Below are positions 46,092 to 59,312 of a stretch of DNA of 64,000 bases, in pieces. The notes under the pieces were generated by a model. It made no database searches. It saw nothing but the letters and a program-made list of their open reading frames with translations, and was not told where the DNA came from. The stretch covers positions 4,588,001-4,652,000 of the forward strand of contig OX596335.1 of the NCBI GenBank assembly GCA_951394405.1, written 5' to 3'. A program made the translations under genes and the position numbers. Origin of the DNA: Coprinellus micaceus. Lineage: Eukaryota; Basidiomycota; Agaricomycetes; Agaricales; Psathyrellaceae. The first letter of the stretch is position 1, and each line of letters starts with the position of its first letter.

Positions 46092-46719
46092 GAAAATTTA
46101 CCGGACTGTGGAGCCCCACTCTGCATATATACCTGACCATTCAAGCTCATACGGCAGAGCCCCGCATCGGGTATGATCGTTCCCTTTTCCAGGGGGGACA
46201 CCTGACGCCCACCCCACCGCGTCTTGAATGTTCCTTCTCCAAATTCGAGGAGAACCGTTCATGAATGCCCCGAAAATGGTATAACCGAAAGTTTATCTGA
46301 ACTCATGACAGGGAAGTTATCTAACCGAGGATGAAATTCGGTATCTCAAACGCGCGTCGGAACGCAGACCGACAGGAGCTCGTTGAGTTGGCTTTTCGCT
46401 ATATTACTCCCTGAACGCTCTCCCGCTATCGCCCTGCGCCAACCGCGACAGAGGTCCACGGCGGACCCCTTCCCTCCCCTCCCTGGTCTCACGTTCAACG
46501 CCGTCCCTCACTTCTGATCGCTACCCATTGCTCCCCGCCCCTTCGCATCGCGGTCAGCAGACCCACCTCTACAAGGCACTGTCCCCGACCGGCGATATGC
46601 GCATCAATGATTGGGACTTTAGCGGAAAAGCGCCCAGAGATCAACGTCTCGACATTCGAAGCAAGAACTGACCGTCGGTGTCGGAAACAGGCGATTGGTC
46701 GAGATCCGCACCCGACCCC
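46092..46719. other. Spacer without a recognisable gene
   Basis: About 630 bp left of the inverted-repeat element; nothing recognised. Confidence 0.4.
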
Positions 46720-47392
46720 GACACAGTAGGACCCCGGTTTATCCGCTGGGGGGGCTAGGTGACAACCCGGACAAAAATCGCCGCCGTAGGCGGCGGACCC
46801 TGGGTGACAACCCGGACGAAATGGGGCCAAAACGCGAAACAACCCAGATCGAGGACCCAGACAACCGGGTACTCTCGAGGCCAACGATGGGTCAATAACC
46901 CGGACCAATGGCCGACTGGAATTTGGCTCTCCCGACGGTAAAGGTGTTGTCGTTATGATTACGGCCGTTCGAACCCTCCTGCAAGGGTATTCATTTGACT
47001 TTTTGTATCATTTTGTAACCTACTCACGAAATCTCACGAAATCTTTAATCAGTGTACACAGTGCCAGTTCAGGCTGAGGGTGGCGGCGATGGAGCGTGAC
47101 GTGGTGTTGACTCGGGTGGAACAGTAATTCCTTTGTATACCTCTTAAACCTCGTTTACATAGATCGCAACGTCTTCCAATGGCGCCCTGCGCAAATTTGG
47201 CCAAAAATAAGCGGAAAACTGCGAAATCTGAACCTAGATCTGATAACCTGGACAAAATCGGCATCCAGGCGCCAGCCTGGGTGCCAACCCGGACGAATTC
47301 GACCTTGGGCCAATTTCGCAACCCGGACAACGGGGGTCCAAAAGCGGATCTATGTTCCCCTGCGGATAAGCCGGGGTCCTGACACAGTGTCG
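46720..47392. mobile_element. Candidate pogo/Tigger-like MITE, 673 bp
   Basis: The ends are inverted copies. Left (46720-46746): GACACAG then TAGGACCCCGG then TTTATCCGC. Right, minus strand (47392-47363): GACACTGTGTCAGGACCCCGG then CTTATCCGC. The core AGGACCCCGGYTTATCCGC differs at one of 19 bases. A CAG...ACCYCG...TTATCCG type end is typical of pogo/Tigger DNA transposons. Inside, a direct motif AACCYGGACRA occurs six times, three near each end (46764, 46809, 46897; 47244, 47286, 47320), including a longer match CTGGGTGACAACCCGGACGA against CTGGGTGCCAACCCGGACGA. No transposase frame is present, so it would be a non-autonomous copy. A TA target duplication could not be fixed with certainty. 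Confidence 0.55.
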
Positions 47393-50300
47393 CGAGCACT
47401 TCCCTTGGGCCGCGGTAGATAGGGCGTAGCCGCGCAGGCTTTACCGCGTCGGACGGAGCTCAGGAGTAGTGCTTCTTATCTAATTATATTGAGATTAATA
47501 ATAAGAGGCAGGATATGAGTAGTAGCGTATGACAAGAGAGAGAAGGCAGACAGCTCAACGGAAGGACGGTGGCGGGGACTAGGCAGACAACGGAGACGGC
47601 GACGCGAACAAGGGTGCGGCGCGGAGCTCGTAATTTCGCGCTCGAGGAGGTCCCCGGACCTTCGCCACACAGGCTGCGTGATCCCTTCCAAGGGCTCATA
47701 TGACTGTCATGGACGTAAGGGAAATATACAGACACCCCAAAGACAAGACCACGAGCATGGCGGCTCTTGTCAAATATAGGAATTCTGCGCTCGAGAAGGT
47801 CTCCGGACCCTCGCCAAACTAGCGCCCGATCACTAGTGATGGGCTCGTGACCGTGATGGACTTGCAGGTAATGTGCAGGCCGACAGACTCATGATGATCC
47901 CCAACGCATCTTGCATGGAGAGGAGTGCAACGTGAGCGGGAGAAGCCAGCGAATAAGGAAATATTTTTCTCGAGGTCGGTTTCATGATTGTCATTGGCAC
48001 ATACTTATGGACATGCTGTGGCACCAGGTTGGCACGGAGTGTGTATGCCCTCACCCCCTCGTGACCGGCGCTTGTCAACGGTCGCGTGAGCCGGCCGTTG
48101 TACGCCGCAGGAGTGCTGTGTCGGCCCTCGGAGAAGGTAGGTTTACGTTCGAGACAGACGTCCGAATGTCTCCGGACCTTGGCCAAATTCTGAGGTGAGC
48201 ATCGACGCTGAAAGTGGGACAAATACGTTTACGAAAGTTGCTCAGGATAATGGTAAGTGGCGCACTAAGTCAAGTATAGTGCCTGACTACGCCAGGGCCT
48301 TCCCTACACGGGACCTGTATTACATACACGTTTGAGGGACACGCCCTCGTACTTGGGTCGCATGACCTCTCCCCCTCCACGCCCAAACCAAGGAACTGGC
48401 GGAAGAACATGTGAGCTACACCGACGGGAGAAGCACCTCCCTAAGTACGCCCATCTCGCGACAAGCATCGTTCTCTTCGACCATCATAGCAATTGTACTT
48501 CCACTTCTTTCTTTCGCTCGATCTCCTGCCGAAAGAATTTAATGCTTTAACTTCTCGTGTGCCATGGACGTCTAGGTGTGACAGAGTTTCTTTGTCGCAA
48601 GTGTGAAATTAACTAGATGCATACGCCACCGCCGCCTCTTTGAGATGTCAATCTCTGTGGGGTAGGGGATGTGACGAGTCGCTAAGATAACAGTTTCAAT
48701 TGCTGTTGGGGAGGTACCGCGCCCGACCTGAAATAGTCTATCTCTGACGAGGAACCCCCTATCGATTGGTGCTGACGATATTATGACACATAATGCCTTG
48801 GCGTACGTTCCTTTGGTTAGAAAGAACTCCAATTTCCAACGGTCAACCCACCAACCTGGGCCAGACGCTCACCTGACAAACCCTCTCGTCGTCGTCTGCA
48901 CCTCCCCAACCCCACATTGATCGCGTTGTTTCTACCCCACACACGAGGCAGTGGCCCTTCAGACAAACGAGGGTAAAAATCGGAAGCCCTGAAGTCTTTT
49001 TTACGAAATACCTTCCCGCATATCGCACCGTATTCCTGGGCGATAAAGGTGTGAGGATGCGGTTGACACGAAAAGGTGGTCTCCGAGTTGCTCGGGGTCG
49101 CCGGCAGCGTTCGGCTGAATCCGTTTGTGCGATGATGTTGCCAAATGGGAAACCAACGTCAGCTACCTCAATTTGCTGGCAGGCGCCTAGCATCGAGAGA
49201 CTTTCTCCTCCGCCCCTTCCATGACTCGAGGGGGATACTCTAGCTCGGGTACCCACTTACCTTGCGCCATCTCATCCAGGCCTGGGGTTCCTTATCCACT
49301 ACAGAATGTGCGACCTGGCGTGCTGCTGGGGACATTCCACCTTTTTACTCCGGATACCGCTTCTTTGGGTGCAACTGGCAAGTCCATGCTGAGACTCCGG
49401 CTATCTCAATGGTGTCCTATTCAAATCCGGTTCCTCTCAGCTTGCGTCCGAGAATACAGGCCTCACCCTTTGAGAGCGCTCTGTCGGAAACCCTCTTCCT
49501 AGTCAACATTCTTCCTTGCCCGCCGTCTTCCAACCATTCCGGACTCCAAGGGGAGCGTACCATGCACACTATGCTCACAGCTCTCTACTTTGGCATGCAT
49601 ATGTCAAGCCTCGGAATTCGCCGTTTTCTGAGTAGCCTCGCTAGAACGGCCGTCGCTCCGAGTCGGAATACGTCCGGCCACACATGCTACCGCTCGTAAC
49701 AGGCAAGAACTTGTTTTGGTAGAGAACAAGGTAAAATCTGATGCCTCCCTTGGGAAAGGGATTTGAACTTCGTACTCACTATCGGTTGCTCGGGATCAGG
49801 TGCTTTGTCCGTGGGACTCGTACGTCTCTCGCGCTTGCTTTGATACCAGTTTATCTTTGGCTTGGGAGAACTGCTTTGAATGCGCTGCGGCTTCTATGCA
49901 AATGTGGTGGTATAGATCCTCTTCGTGCATACCTGGAACATTCGAATGTTGGCTTGGATGGGGAGAAGCAAGGCTTCCCGCATCCCCAAGACTTTGGGTC
50001 TGGCTGCGCCATTCTCCGCTCAATTGAGACGCGCGAAATTGCTATCGCTCACGACAAGTATCGCTCGTCAGTGGAGTGCGCCGCACGCTTGTCGACGCCA
50101 TATATATTTACATCGCGTCTCAGGTATCCTCCATGATACGAGATAGTCTGCCTCCAGGAACACGAAGGCTCAACGACCCCTCAATCCACGTCGAACGTTG
50201 GCGAATGGAGCCTCGGCCCATCTCGCCAGGCGAACTATAAGTTCTTTCTAGAGAAGATAATCTTACAGCTAGCGAAGAAGGCACATCAGTTACAGTCTGA

Positions 50301-53300
50301 GCAACATAGTCCATTCAATGTTGGGATTTGTGCCCGTTCGAGGGAATAAATGGCTGGTGGACACAGGGCGCCCCGCACAAAATGAATAGATGGGTCGCTC
50401 AGCTATGGAACATCCTAGGGATTTATTATCGGCTGGAAGTCTATCTTGATCGCGCGGCGCTTTGTCTTCCCGCTTGTCACCTTGGCTTGTTTTCGAGAAC
50501 ATTCGAAAGCTTACTACCCCACACGAAGTTCTCAACATGGAGATCGCGAATCCTTCTGTGGATTTAAAGCTAGGCTACGTCGGACTTGATTCGGCTTGCT
50601 TTGTCACGAGGCCTAGTAGCGCCAGAGCTCTACCCGCGACATAAGCTAGTTTGACTGATTTGCTATACATTGTTCCTATTCATCCTTTGCTTACTGTCTT
50701 CTTCAAATTGACTTATCACCGACCCTATTTATTCCGACCCATGCCTATAGGACTCATGACTCCACCAATTGACTTGCGAGCTACGACCAATCTGTCACTC
50801 CGACAACTGTCGCGCTCCATTCACTCCAGACCCACTCTAGTCTCCACCCCAAGATGCTTGCATCAGGAACCCGCTTCATCTCGGTCTACCAAACACACAA
50901 GAACCACCGCACAAGGCACAGCACGGTCATGTGGGTTGAAAGAGAATTGAGAACCTCTGTTCTTCTGAAAGCTTATTTGAAGGTCACAACCCGCAATGTA
51001 TTGAAGCATCCACCGCGCCGCTATGGTGGGCTATAGGTGGAGCGCATCGCTGGTTCTCCCTTGATTCTCAAGCCATATAAGCTCTGCGGGGGCTTAAAGA
51101 CGTTCCTTGGTGACAAAAGGTTGCGATACGCCGTGCGAGCCCTTGTACCGTTTCAGCTGGACCAATCAATTGGTTTTGCGAACCTTAGTTGCAAAGGGAA
51201 ACGGGGTGCTGGCTGTTATCAGAGCCAACGGACAATGGCGTCCATTTCCATCGTACGGATATTGCGCTCTAATTTCGGTACAGTAGAGCTTTCGCGAGCT
51301 CCGAAGCGCCGAAATGAATGCGCGAGAAGTTCCATTCTGAAGATCAAGGTTATACACCGGTGCTCCACTTGCGAGCACAAGGCTCACAGTCCTATTTCAC
51401 TCAGTAGAGTATACTTTCGAAAAATCGACGTATTTACGGCTGTTTTTTTTGAAGCCTTCGCTTCTCCTTTGTCAATCAGTTGTATCAATGTCTTCGAAGG
51501 CCAGTCGCACCTTCCAACAAATTCTCGACCGCATCCACTGATCTTCGGCATTGCCGAGTGCTTCTGCCGAGAATTCAAGGGAACGAAGCGCACTCAGGGG
51601 GCTCACCGCAGAGAATAAGGAACCATGAGAACCATCATAAACATATCCCTTCGAATGTTGCTTCCATCGATTGCGCCTAGGCGCATCCAGTTGACGCTTA
51701 AGGAAGGCTCCTTCGAAAGTCGTAGTACGACTCCCTCTTTGGGACTCTGTATCGATGACTATCATATCGCGGGGCGCCGTCAGCTGGAGCTCGCTTAGGC
51801 TCGCTTGTCAAAGGAGATGGAGAGGAAATTGGCTTCAAGACTTTCCTTGGGAGTCGAGAGGAGTCAAGTGATTGATACGCGAGATTGCAAGACAGATTGA
51901 GAGTGTGTTTGCGAGGAATGTCGGGAAGGTTGCGGGTTAAGCGTCATTTGGTGTGCGGGTGGCGACGGCTTGCTTTGCGAGCCCCTGTCTACTCGATCGC
52001 TCACTTAGCGCCCGCAGCCGAGGGCCGATATGACTTAGCGAGGAATTTGATGCGTAGATATTGAGGGCTGGAATCATCGGGAATCAGATGTTGTAGGTCT
52101 GGAATCTTCCTCGCAATGAAACGCTCGCTGCTCAGGAATATACCCTGTCCTGTATGAGTCCGAGAAACACCCACCGCTCATAAGAGTCAGCATCCAACAG
52201 AGCACCCGTCGACGAGAGGTTTGCGGGCAGTAATGTCAAGCGCCCTCAGATTAGATGGGTGATGCGATTCTCGAACCCCAAGGCGCTTTCGTCCTTCCTT
52301 TTTCACCTTTTACGCCCAGAGACCTGACGAGGTCCACCGAGGACCATGATGCCTGGGCGATGGGGGACTTCGGCACGTCGGCACGACAGGCGCCCAACTT
52401 TCGCTGCCGAATGGGGGTCACTGATATGATCCCACGCCCACCACGTGTAGTTGGAATTCCCAATTCCCGGCGCGTTCTGTCAAGGCTCGACTCATCTTCT
52501 CTCAATCTTCCATGGCGTTGATGGGTGTTTCGCACCTCAGAATGGAGGGAGGTCGGGGAGTAGTCCATATCCTCCCCATTGTTCTGTCGTTTTGTATGGG
52601 GAAGAAATCCCTTCTCGTATGTTCTGACCACAACTCCGAGCTTCGCGCACCCTGAAACTTCTGGACGTCAACATCGGGCCCTCAACCCAGCAGAGCACGA
52701 AACGTGTGGGCGCACGTTGACAACAATGCTGCGCCGTTAAGGGCCTCGTGTTCGACACTGGGGCTCGATATCTCGTCTTTTATCGACAACCGTTCAGCGA
52801 TGTTTCACTTTCGACGTGGCTAATCTCACCCGCGGATGGCGATACCTTCTGGCAGCTCTTGCACGACTTGGGAACTTTATGCATTCGGTGTTTACTTCCA
52901 TGGGTCAAACGTACTTGCCGCTTTCATACCGTATTGTAAGGGTCTTCATTTGAGCGGGGTTCTGGCTCTATTGGGTATCTGTCAGGCTTATCACCCACGT
53001 TACCTCTCGTAACGCGCTCTTTTGACTTTCCCTTTCTCGCCAATGGCCTTTTAGCTGTGCTAGGCACTCGGCCCCGAGGCCAAACCCTTCGCTTCGTTCT
53101 CACCGTCGATCCTAGGACTCGCGATATAAATGCTCCAGCGCCTTCGTCGCTCTTAAGAGGAGCATCTGGCATGGGATTCGACTGTTTCGAGCTCTTCTTA
53201 GCGTCAGTACGTCTGACGCGTCCTATCGGCAAGCTCTAGGAAACGATCAGACTCTTAGGCAGTCGGGCTTCTCGAAACGGACTACCGCGAGGCTAAACTG

Positions 53301-54427
53301 GTACCTTCTCGCCTTCCACAGCCCCTGCACCTCATTGGATTCGACACTGTGCCTATTCGACAGGCCCTGTGAAGAGCTATCTTTTGAAACTTTGAAAATT
53401 TCAATGAAAGGCATCAGGTATACTACCTCGTATCACACCGTCCCTCCCTTGTCATCACAGAGTCGCGTAGCTTATTTGGCAATCACCTAGCTTTATCTAA
53501 CCGACGGCTCACGTCATCGAAGACCTCCTCCTACAACCTCGCGCAAGTCACTTTGGCGAGGAATCTGTACCAAAACCTGGTCCAGGGAGTACCTCGGGGA
53601 TGGAGCCCAGTCTCTCCGACTCTCAAGCTTGGGACCACGTATGATGGATCAATCGGTGGGCCTCCGCTGATCTCTGAATCGAGGGCGCCAAATTTCGGGC
53701 TACTCATTGCTTATTTCTCCTCACGACCACTCCCATTAAAGTCGCGGCATGGGTATGCCTGGAACAAGAGGCAATCAGTTGGGTCGTCATTGCTTGATCT
53801 AGGAACTGCACTCTATCGATGACAACACGTTCTTTCTTCGGAGAAAGTAATCGAGGTGCAGCGTTGAGGCCGCCAATCCATGACTCCTGGGTAGTGGTGC
53901 TGCGGTTTATTGGATGATGCTCCAGTAGGATCGACCCTTTGGAGTGGGGTCTCGGGTGGCTGGTGGCGTCAGGATGATCGTCAAGGACCGTCGGCGCTGC
54001 GACGATACGGTGCGTGATGCTATCGAGCACTGTATCCTCTTCCTCGGGCCATGCGATTCTTGATCCAGGGAAGCCTGCATCATATCTCGTTTTACCGGGG
54101 CTCATTCCATCGAACGCACGGTTTGTCTTAAGATTGCCAATCGCTTTCATCTCAGCCTATCTCGGTGAGCTGGCCACCGCGCCGATAACCCTGGGTACAT
54201 CGGGCGCGACGTCATCCACGAAGCGAGCTCGCCGCCCTATATCCCAACTATGTCCTATCCGGTGCGCACTTTCCCCCAGAACTACGGCGTTCCGCTGTCG
54301 CTAACCCACCCGGGAACTTCAGGAACACGTTTTACATTCCAAACCCATTCCGAGACCGCACTGCATGCACCGCACGACGGAGAAGCCGGAACGGAGCGTG
54401 TGTCGAGGGCAACATCTCGGAAGTATC
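47393..54427. other. Gene-poor 7 kb region
   Basis: No gene can be supported. Open frames of 130-190 codons exist, for example 48843-49256 (minus), 49262-49699, 51037-51618 and 53704-54150 (minus), but none has a family motif, and splice sites do not extend them. The region carries diverged direct repeats (47637-48195) and lies next to the inverted-repeat element, so decayed transposon or duplicated DNA is likely. Confidence 0.4.
47637..48195. repeat. Diverged direct repeats
   Basis: GCGCTCGAGGAGGTCCCCGG...CCTTCGCCA (47637 on) recurs about 150 bp later as GCGCTCGAGAAGGTCTCCGG...CCCTCGCCA (47787 on), each followed by GGCTC, an ATGGAC block and a short AT-rich part. A third, poorer copy of the core (GTCTCCGGACCTTGGCCAAA) lies at about 48168-48187. 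No coding frame is kept. Confidence 0.55.
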
Positions 54428-55449
54428 TCACTCAAAATGGCATGTGCGAGGCATGTTTATGGTTCCTCCCATCACATTGATCACTTCTCTCATATAGATA
54501 GCATGCTCGCCATCCCAATCCCTACATATCTGTCCATCTCGAGAGACCCGCCCATCATCCTCATCTGTGCTTCGACGGACCGCTGGGTACGGCGTCGGCG
54601 ATAGGACTCGGAATTCGTCCCACCCTACCGAGGTTCTTGTTGCGATAAGCACCGGGGACCAGGGAATAGCGTCATTGGCGAGTGAGGCAAGGTTTTGAGA
54701 ACTGGAAGAAGGTTCAGTGGGTGTCGGGAGTTTGGCTATTGGCCAGGTAGGTTGGGTGGGTTTCGGTGGCAACTCCATACACGATAACCTGAAGATGATG
54801 AGTGGGCGGTGCTCAGTTGATTGATTGTGAGGCTAACCCACCGATTCGTCGAGGTGGGCACTTCCCATGTGAAATCGAGGGATTCGGGGGACCTGAATTT
54901 CGCCCAGATTTCGACGAGTTTCGCGGTAGCCGTCCCGTCCCCGGTCCATCGACGTCTCGACGTTCCTCCGACATTTGAGTGGGAAATCTAGATGATATTC
55001 TTGTCTGTGATTCGGCAGAGTGAGCCTATAGCCAGATGACCGAGTTTTGATCTTCACGTCCCGATCGTTGCGGTAACCGTACAGACACTGCTGGTGCAGT
55101 ATACCAATTAACAATGGGAAAGGCGCACCCACACACCTGGTCGTCGACCAGACGTTCGACGCTGGGCTATTTTAGGCCACTCCTTGAACGTAGGAAACAT
55201 TCGGAGCGTGCCCGACGCTTCCTGACCACCGACCTCACCAGCGCCGCTCAAGCTCTGCAACTGATACCCAGAACCATCGATCTTCTACATTCCTACACTC
55301 TTCCTGCCCTTATTCCTCAGCTTCGAAGCACAGGCATCGGCATCAACCCACCCCAGGACCTCCGAAGCACAAGGAAGCTTTTGTATTAACCCTTCCGTAA
55401 CCACAAAACCCATTGTTCCCTCCCAGTAAGTATCCAAATATTCACGCAT
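54428..55449 (-). CDS. Unrecognised multi-exon protein
   Basis: A chain of exons joins in phase to about 277 residues: 55297-55449, 55137-55260, 55041-55090, 54842-54987 and 54428-54788, with introns of 36-53 bp. The translated segments look like ordinary protein: 'REYLDTYWEGTMGFVVTEGL', 'LRMFPTFKEWPKIAQRR', 'TAKLVEIWAKFRSPESLDF', and a Pro/Ser-rich part 'MELPPKPTQPTWPIAKL' followed by 'WSPVLIATRTSVGWDEF'. The frame of the first exon is open upstream of 55449 for another 25 codons, so further 5' exons are possible. The 36 bp intron is short; an alternative acceptor makes it 42 bp. No family is recognised. Plus-strand frames across the same DNA are also open, so the strand is not beyond doubt. 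Confidence 0.38.
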
Positions 55450-56592
55450 CGCGGACGAATCGCTTCTCGGTGTCAAGGAGAGGGCCACAGGAATAGCGCG
55501 CTTCCATCCTCGAAGCCGACGTTCCGCTACATACGTGCGTATTGTTCCCTTCGCTCGCGTTCATTTGCCCTGCGATATCCCCATCTGTGTGAATGTGGTC
55601 CTGGAGCAGTGCCTCCGATGCCTGCTCCAAGGGAGTTCTTCGACAGGGTAATCTTCGCTCCTCCTCATCTGCTGTTAGCCGTTAACCTCCCGCCCCAAGG
55701 TCGGAAGTTGGTGACAGCATCGTTGCGTCAGCGCCCTGTAGATAGTTTGCGATTCAGAGCTGGGGTGGACAGGAAGATCTTCGTTGTTGAATCATTGGAG
55801 CGGGGGGACCTCGATTCGCCTAGAGGTTGAGGGGGTTCCCGAAGAAGTAGGGTTAAGTGGAACGTGGATATACGCAGGCTCACACCTACCATTTCCGTCC
55901 AGCCAACCAACGTTGCTTCTCTGTATGTTTCGTTTGATTGATGGTGACATTCGACAAGGAAGATGTTCTCTTCTGTCTCTCTCTGGCGGGTGGAGTCCTG
56001 CTAGGACGGCAACAATGTCGACCAAGTCATATATCACCACCGCGATCGATATCGACACCGATATCGAGACCGTTGGACCTTCCAGCGACCGCTAACGACC
56101 GGAGGATTCTGAGCTTTGACACGGGTGGTGAGTGGATGTTCGGCGGAATGAGAACGCTTCGTCCTGGGCCTGAATATCGACCACTGCGAGCAGAAGCGAT
56201 AGCCTGAGCGGCCCCCGTACCAGTGTCCCTGCGAAAGGTGAGAAACGACTAGAACCCGTCATCCTCTCCGTGGGGAAGCTTCAAGGTCCTTCAGAACGTG
56301 TATGGCACGATCGAATTAGTATTAAGTACTCCGCCTGTACAGTATTAGTAGGTGTGATATAACATGTGAGAGACCACGGATAGAAACGCATTAGTCCGAT
56401 TAGGCGGTTTTGGTAGGATACTCGGGATGTAGGGCGTCACGAGGACTGGAGTATTGAACGTGCTAAGGTGACGGAAGGGCGCTAATGTCATGACACACAT
56501 AAGTAGCTCTGACAAATAGTCAATGTGATTGTCCACGGAAAAAATGTGAAGGGAGGGTATCACTCACAGAGAACCACGGATCTTCAGTTGAT
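55450..56592. other. Unassigned 1.1 kb
   Basis: Frames on both strands give protein-like stretches (plus 55609-55830 and 55938-56207; minus 55792-56058) but no model with matching splice sites stands out. It may hold 5' exons of the 54428-55449 gene or a small plus-strand gene. Confidence 0.3.
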
Positions 56593-57899
56593 TCAGCTAT
56601 ACGAGCCGAAGGGCGGGGAAGGGGAAGAATGCTGTGAGGGTGTGGAAGCGAGAGAGGCTTCGAATGTAGGATAGGTGGGGAAGAACGGGTCTAGGGAGTG
56701 CTGGTTGAAACCTGCTCCCGGGTCGTCATTGCTCTGATAAGGGGGAGTACCAGCGTTGCTCGTGCTCCACACCTGTTCCTGCTCTGGGGGTCGGAACTCT
56801 GAAACGCGGTTTGTCATCAGTAACCCTGTCGCAGCTCGAGAAGAAAGCTCAAGCACGTACCGTAATCACCAGGAACTGTCGACTCTACGGGGAGGTGCAA
56901 GGGAAAGCCCTCATACTTACATTGGCCCCCGGGCTGCCAACCGTCGTTCTCATTCGCTTGGTCGTGCGCCCGAGCAGCGAACTTGAGGATGTACCTCCCG
57001 TCCTCGTTCTGGGGATGGATGTCGATGGCTCCTTGAAGCCAGCGCTATAGCGAGGAAAATACATCCGTCTTCAGCATCAAGTGGCCCGTAAGAGTAGAGG
57101 AGATAAATATACGGACCGCTTTGTCGTACAAACCAATCAAGGACGACATGTCTTCGCCGTTACGCGCGAGGACGAGGTGGCATGAGATATTTGCCTAAAG
57201 GGCATAGTTGTCGTTAGTGAATTTGCGGAGGCGCATGGGAGGATACACCACACCTTTTGGAGTTTCTCAGCGAGGAGAAACCACGCGTACTGCCTTATCC
57301 CAAGGAGGGGGTTATCAATCGGAGCCGAGGCAGCCACAAGAATCAAGTGGAACGCGTCGGACTGTGCCATAGGCAAGCATCTCCCACCATAAAGTCTCGT
57401 CGTCGTGGGGTTCACGTTGAAACTGGAACCGGAATTCAGAAGCAACTGTGCCGGAGAGATACTGTTGAGCAGTACTGGACTGGCTAAAGGAGCGACTTTG
57501 TAGTCACATCGATGGCGGCGTTCACTTTTGCAGTGGACAGCCGGTTGTTTGGGGATCCGTTGAAGCGGATGTTGTCGAGGCCACCGTGGTGGATGCCCCC
57601 GCGCCCTATTGAGGAAGCTGAGGGGACGGGGAGAGTCTCGACGGCGAAGACTTTCGTCTATGAAAGACAAGAATTAGTTCAAGCAAGCCTAAAAATGTGC
57701 GGCCACACTCAAAGCTTACATTCGCCTGGTCAAAATCACACAGCAAAGGCTCGAGGCATCCCTGGCGTATGTCGGACCAAATGGCCGCCATGGCGAGGGA
57801 GTTCTCGATGAGGAGTAAGACGGAAGAGGACTGGGAGAGGGGCGCGTGGTGATGCGCTGCAGGGACGGATAGAGTATGTAGGTGAGAGTGGGACTGCAT
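56593..57899 (-). CDS. vWA-domain protein resembling Mediator subunit 25
   Basis: Eight exons join in phase to 296 residues: 57720-57899, 57508-57657, 57416-57445, 57254-57361, 57117-57194, 56921-57044, 56861-56875 and 56593-56798. The fold is a von Willebrand A/Rossmann type: 'SSSVLLLIENSLAMAAIW' (first strand and degenerate MIDAS, ENSLA instead of DxSxS), 'AKVNAAIDLLLNSG' helix, 'SDAFHLILVAASAPID', and 'ISCHLVLARNGEDMSSL'. An N-terminal vWA domain with an ENS-type loop and 'LEPLLCDFDQAN' after it recalls the domain of MED25 that anchors it to Mediator. The C-terminal 75 residues are Pro/Ser/Gln-rich. Exon 3 (30 nt) and exon 7 (15 nt) are very small, so those joins are the least sure. GGGTTAGGG lies about 75 bp upstream (57973-57981), similar to the telo-box positions in the F-box-like genes. 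Confidence 0.5.
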
Positions 57900-58059
57900 T
57901 GGAATGAATGGTTTGAATGTCGGGATGGGAAGGAGCCCAGGGTAAGATTTATATGGCTAGACCTAGGCGCCGGGTTAGGGATGACGAGGCCGACACAGCA
58001 CTTTCGCTGGACGGAGTATGGAGTGCGTGTTGGTCAAGGGTGTAGTTAGAACGGGGGTT

Positions 58060-58702
58060 TCAGGATATCCTGACGGAATTGGAGCCAAGTTGCGCCGGAC
58101 AGGTCGCTGCGCCGCGGCGGGGCTTCGAATCAGGGAGCGATGACGGATGGTGGCCCCCCATAGGGTCATGGGTTGGTCTTGAGGTCAGTCCAAGAGGGTT
58201 GCAGACTAGACCATAACCTGCCAAGGGGTACACTTCACCTTCTCTTTGCTCATCGACCTGTGGCCTGGACTCAACGCCTAGAATGGCCTGGACGATACGG
58301 TGCAGGAAGAAGTCTGTGTATTGCGATCTACTGGGAGAGCTGTGCTGTGTAAATGACATTTCGTAACGGTATGTATCTGAGGGGAAGATCGGTCAGAATA
58401 GGCTCCAATGAGGACGAGAAGAGTTTCAGAGACTTGAATGGTTTCCGAAGAAATCAAAGCCCATAGTCCGGAGACATCGCTTTGCAATATTGACATCATA
58501 ATAGCACAGCAGAAAGTGTACTCACCATGCACAGCGAGCAAGACATGCCCGACGTCGTCAACGATGATGAGGAAGGAGGCAAGAGACGCTCGGGCGTTGC
58601 CGGCCTAATTTGAAGCTCAGCCGCCGCTGACTCAGCAGAACTGTACAGCCGTTGGCGGATCTTTTCCCACCGGTTCCCGCATCGACCCTCACTAGAGACC
58701 AC
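58060..58702 (-). CDS. Unrecognised small three-exon protein
   Basis: Exons 58526-58702, 58434-58479 and 58060-58376 join in phase to 179 residues; introns are 46 and 57 bp (the second with a weak GTCTCT donor). The sequence reads '[20 protein letters not shown]', then '[16 protein letters not shown]', then '[20 protein letters not shown]'. No family recognised. Its proposed start overlaps the 5' leader of the ubiquitin-eL40 gene on the other strand by a few tens of bases, which would make the two promoters interleaved; alternatively translation starts further inside. Confidence 0.33.
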
Positions 58703-58703
58703 G

Positions 58704-59312
<609 letters not shown>

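Noticed and set aside
46720..47392. CRISPR-like reading of the repeated AACCYGGACRA motif
   Set aside because: The copies are short, imperfect and irregularly spaced, lie within an inverted-end element, and the genome is eukaryotic.
51037..51618. 193-codon plus-strand frame as a gene
   Set aside because: No recognisable domain, irregular composition, no supporting splice sites; kept only as part of the gene-poor region.
55609..56207. Plus-strand frames (MPPMPAPREFF... and the one ending at 56207) as a gene
   Set aside because: Each looks protein-like but no splice sites join them in phase; left as unassigned sequence.
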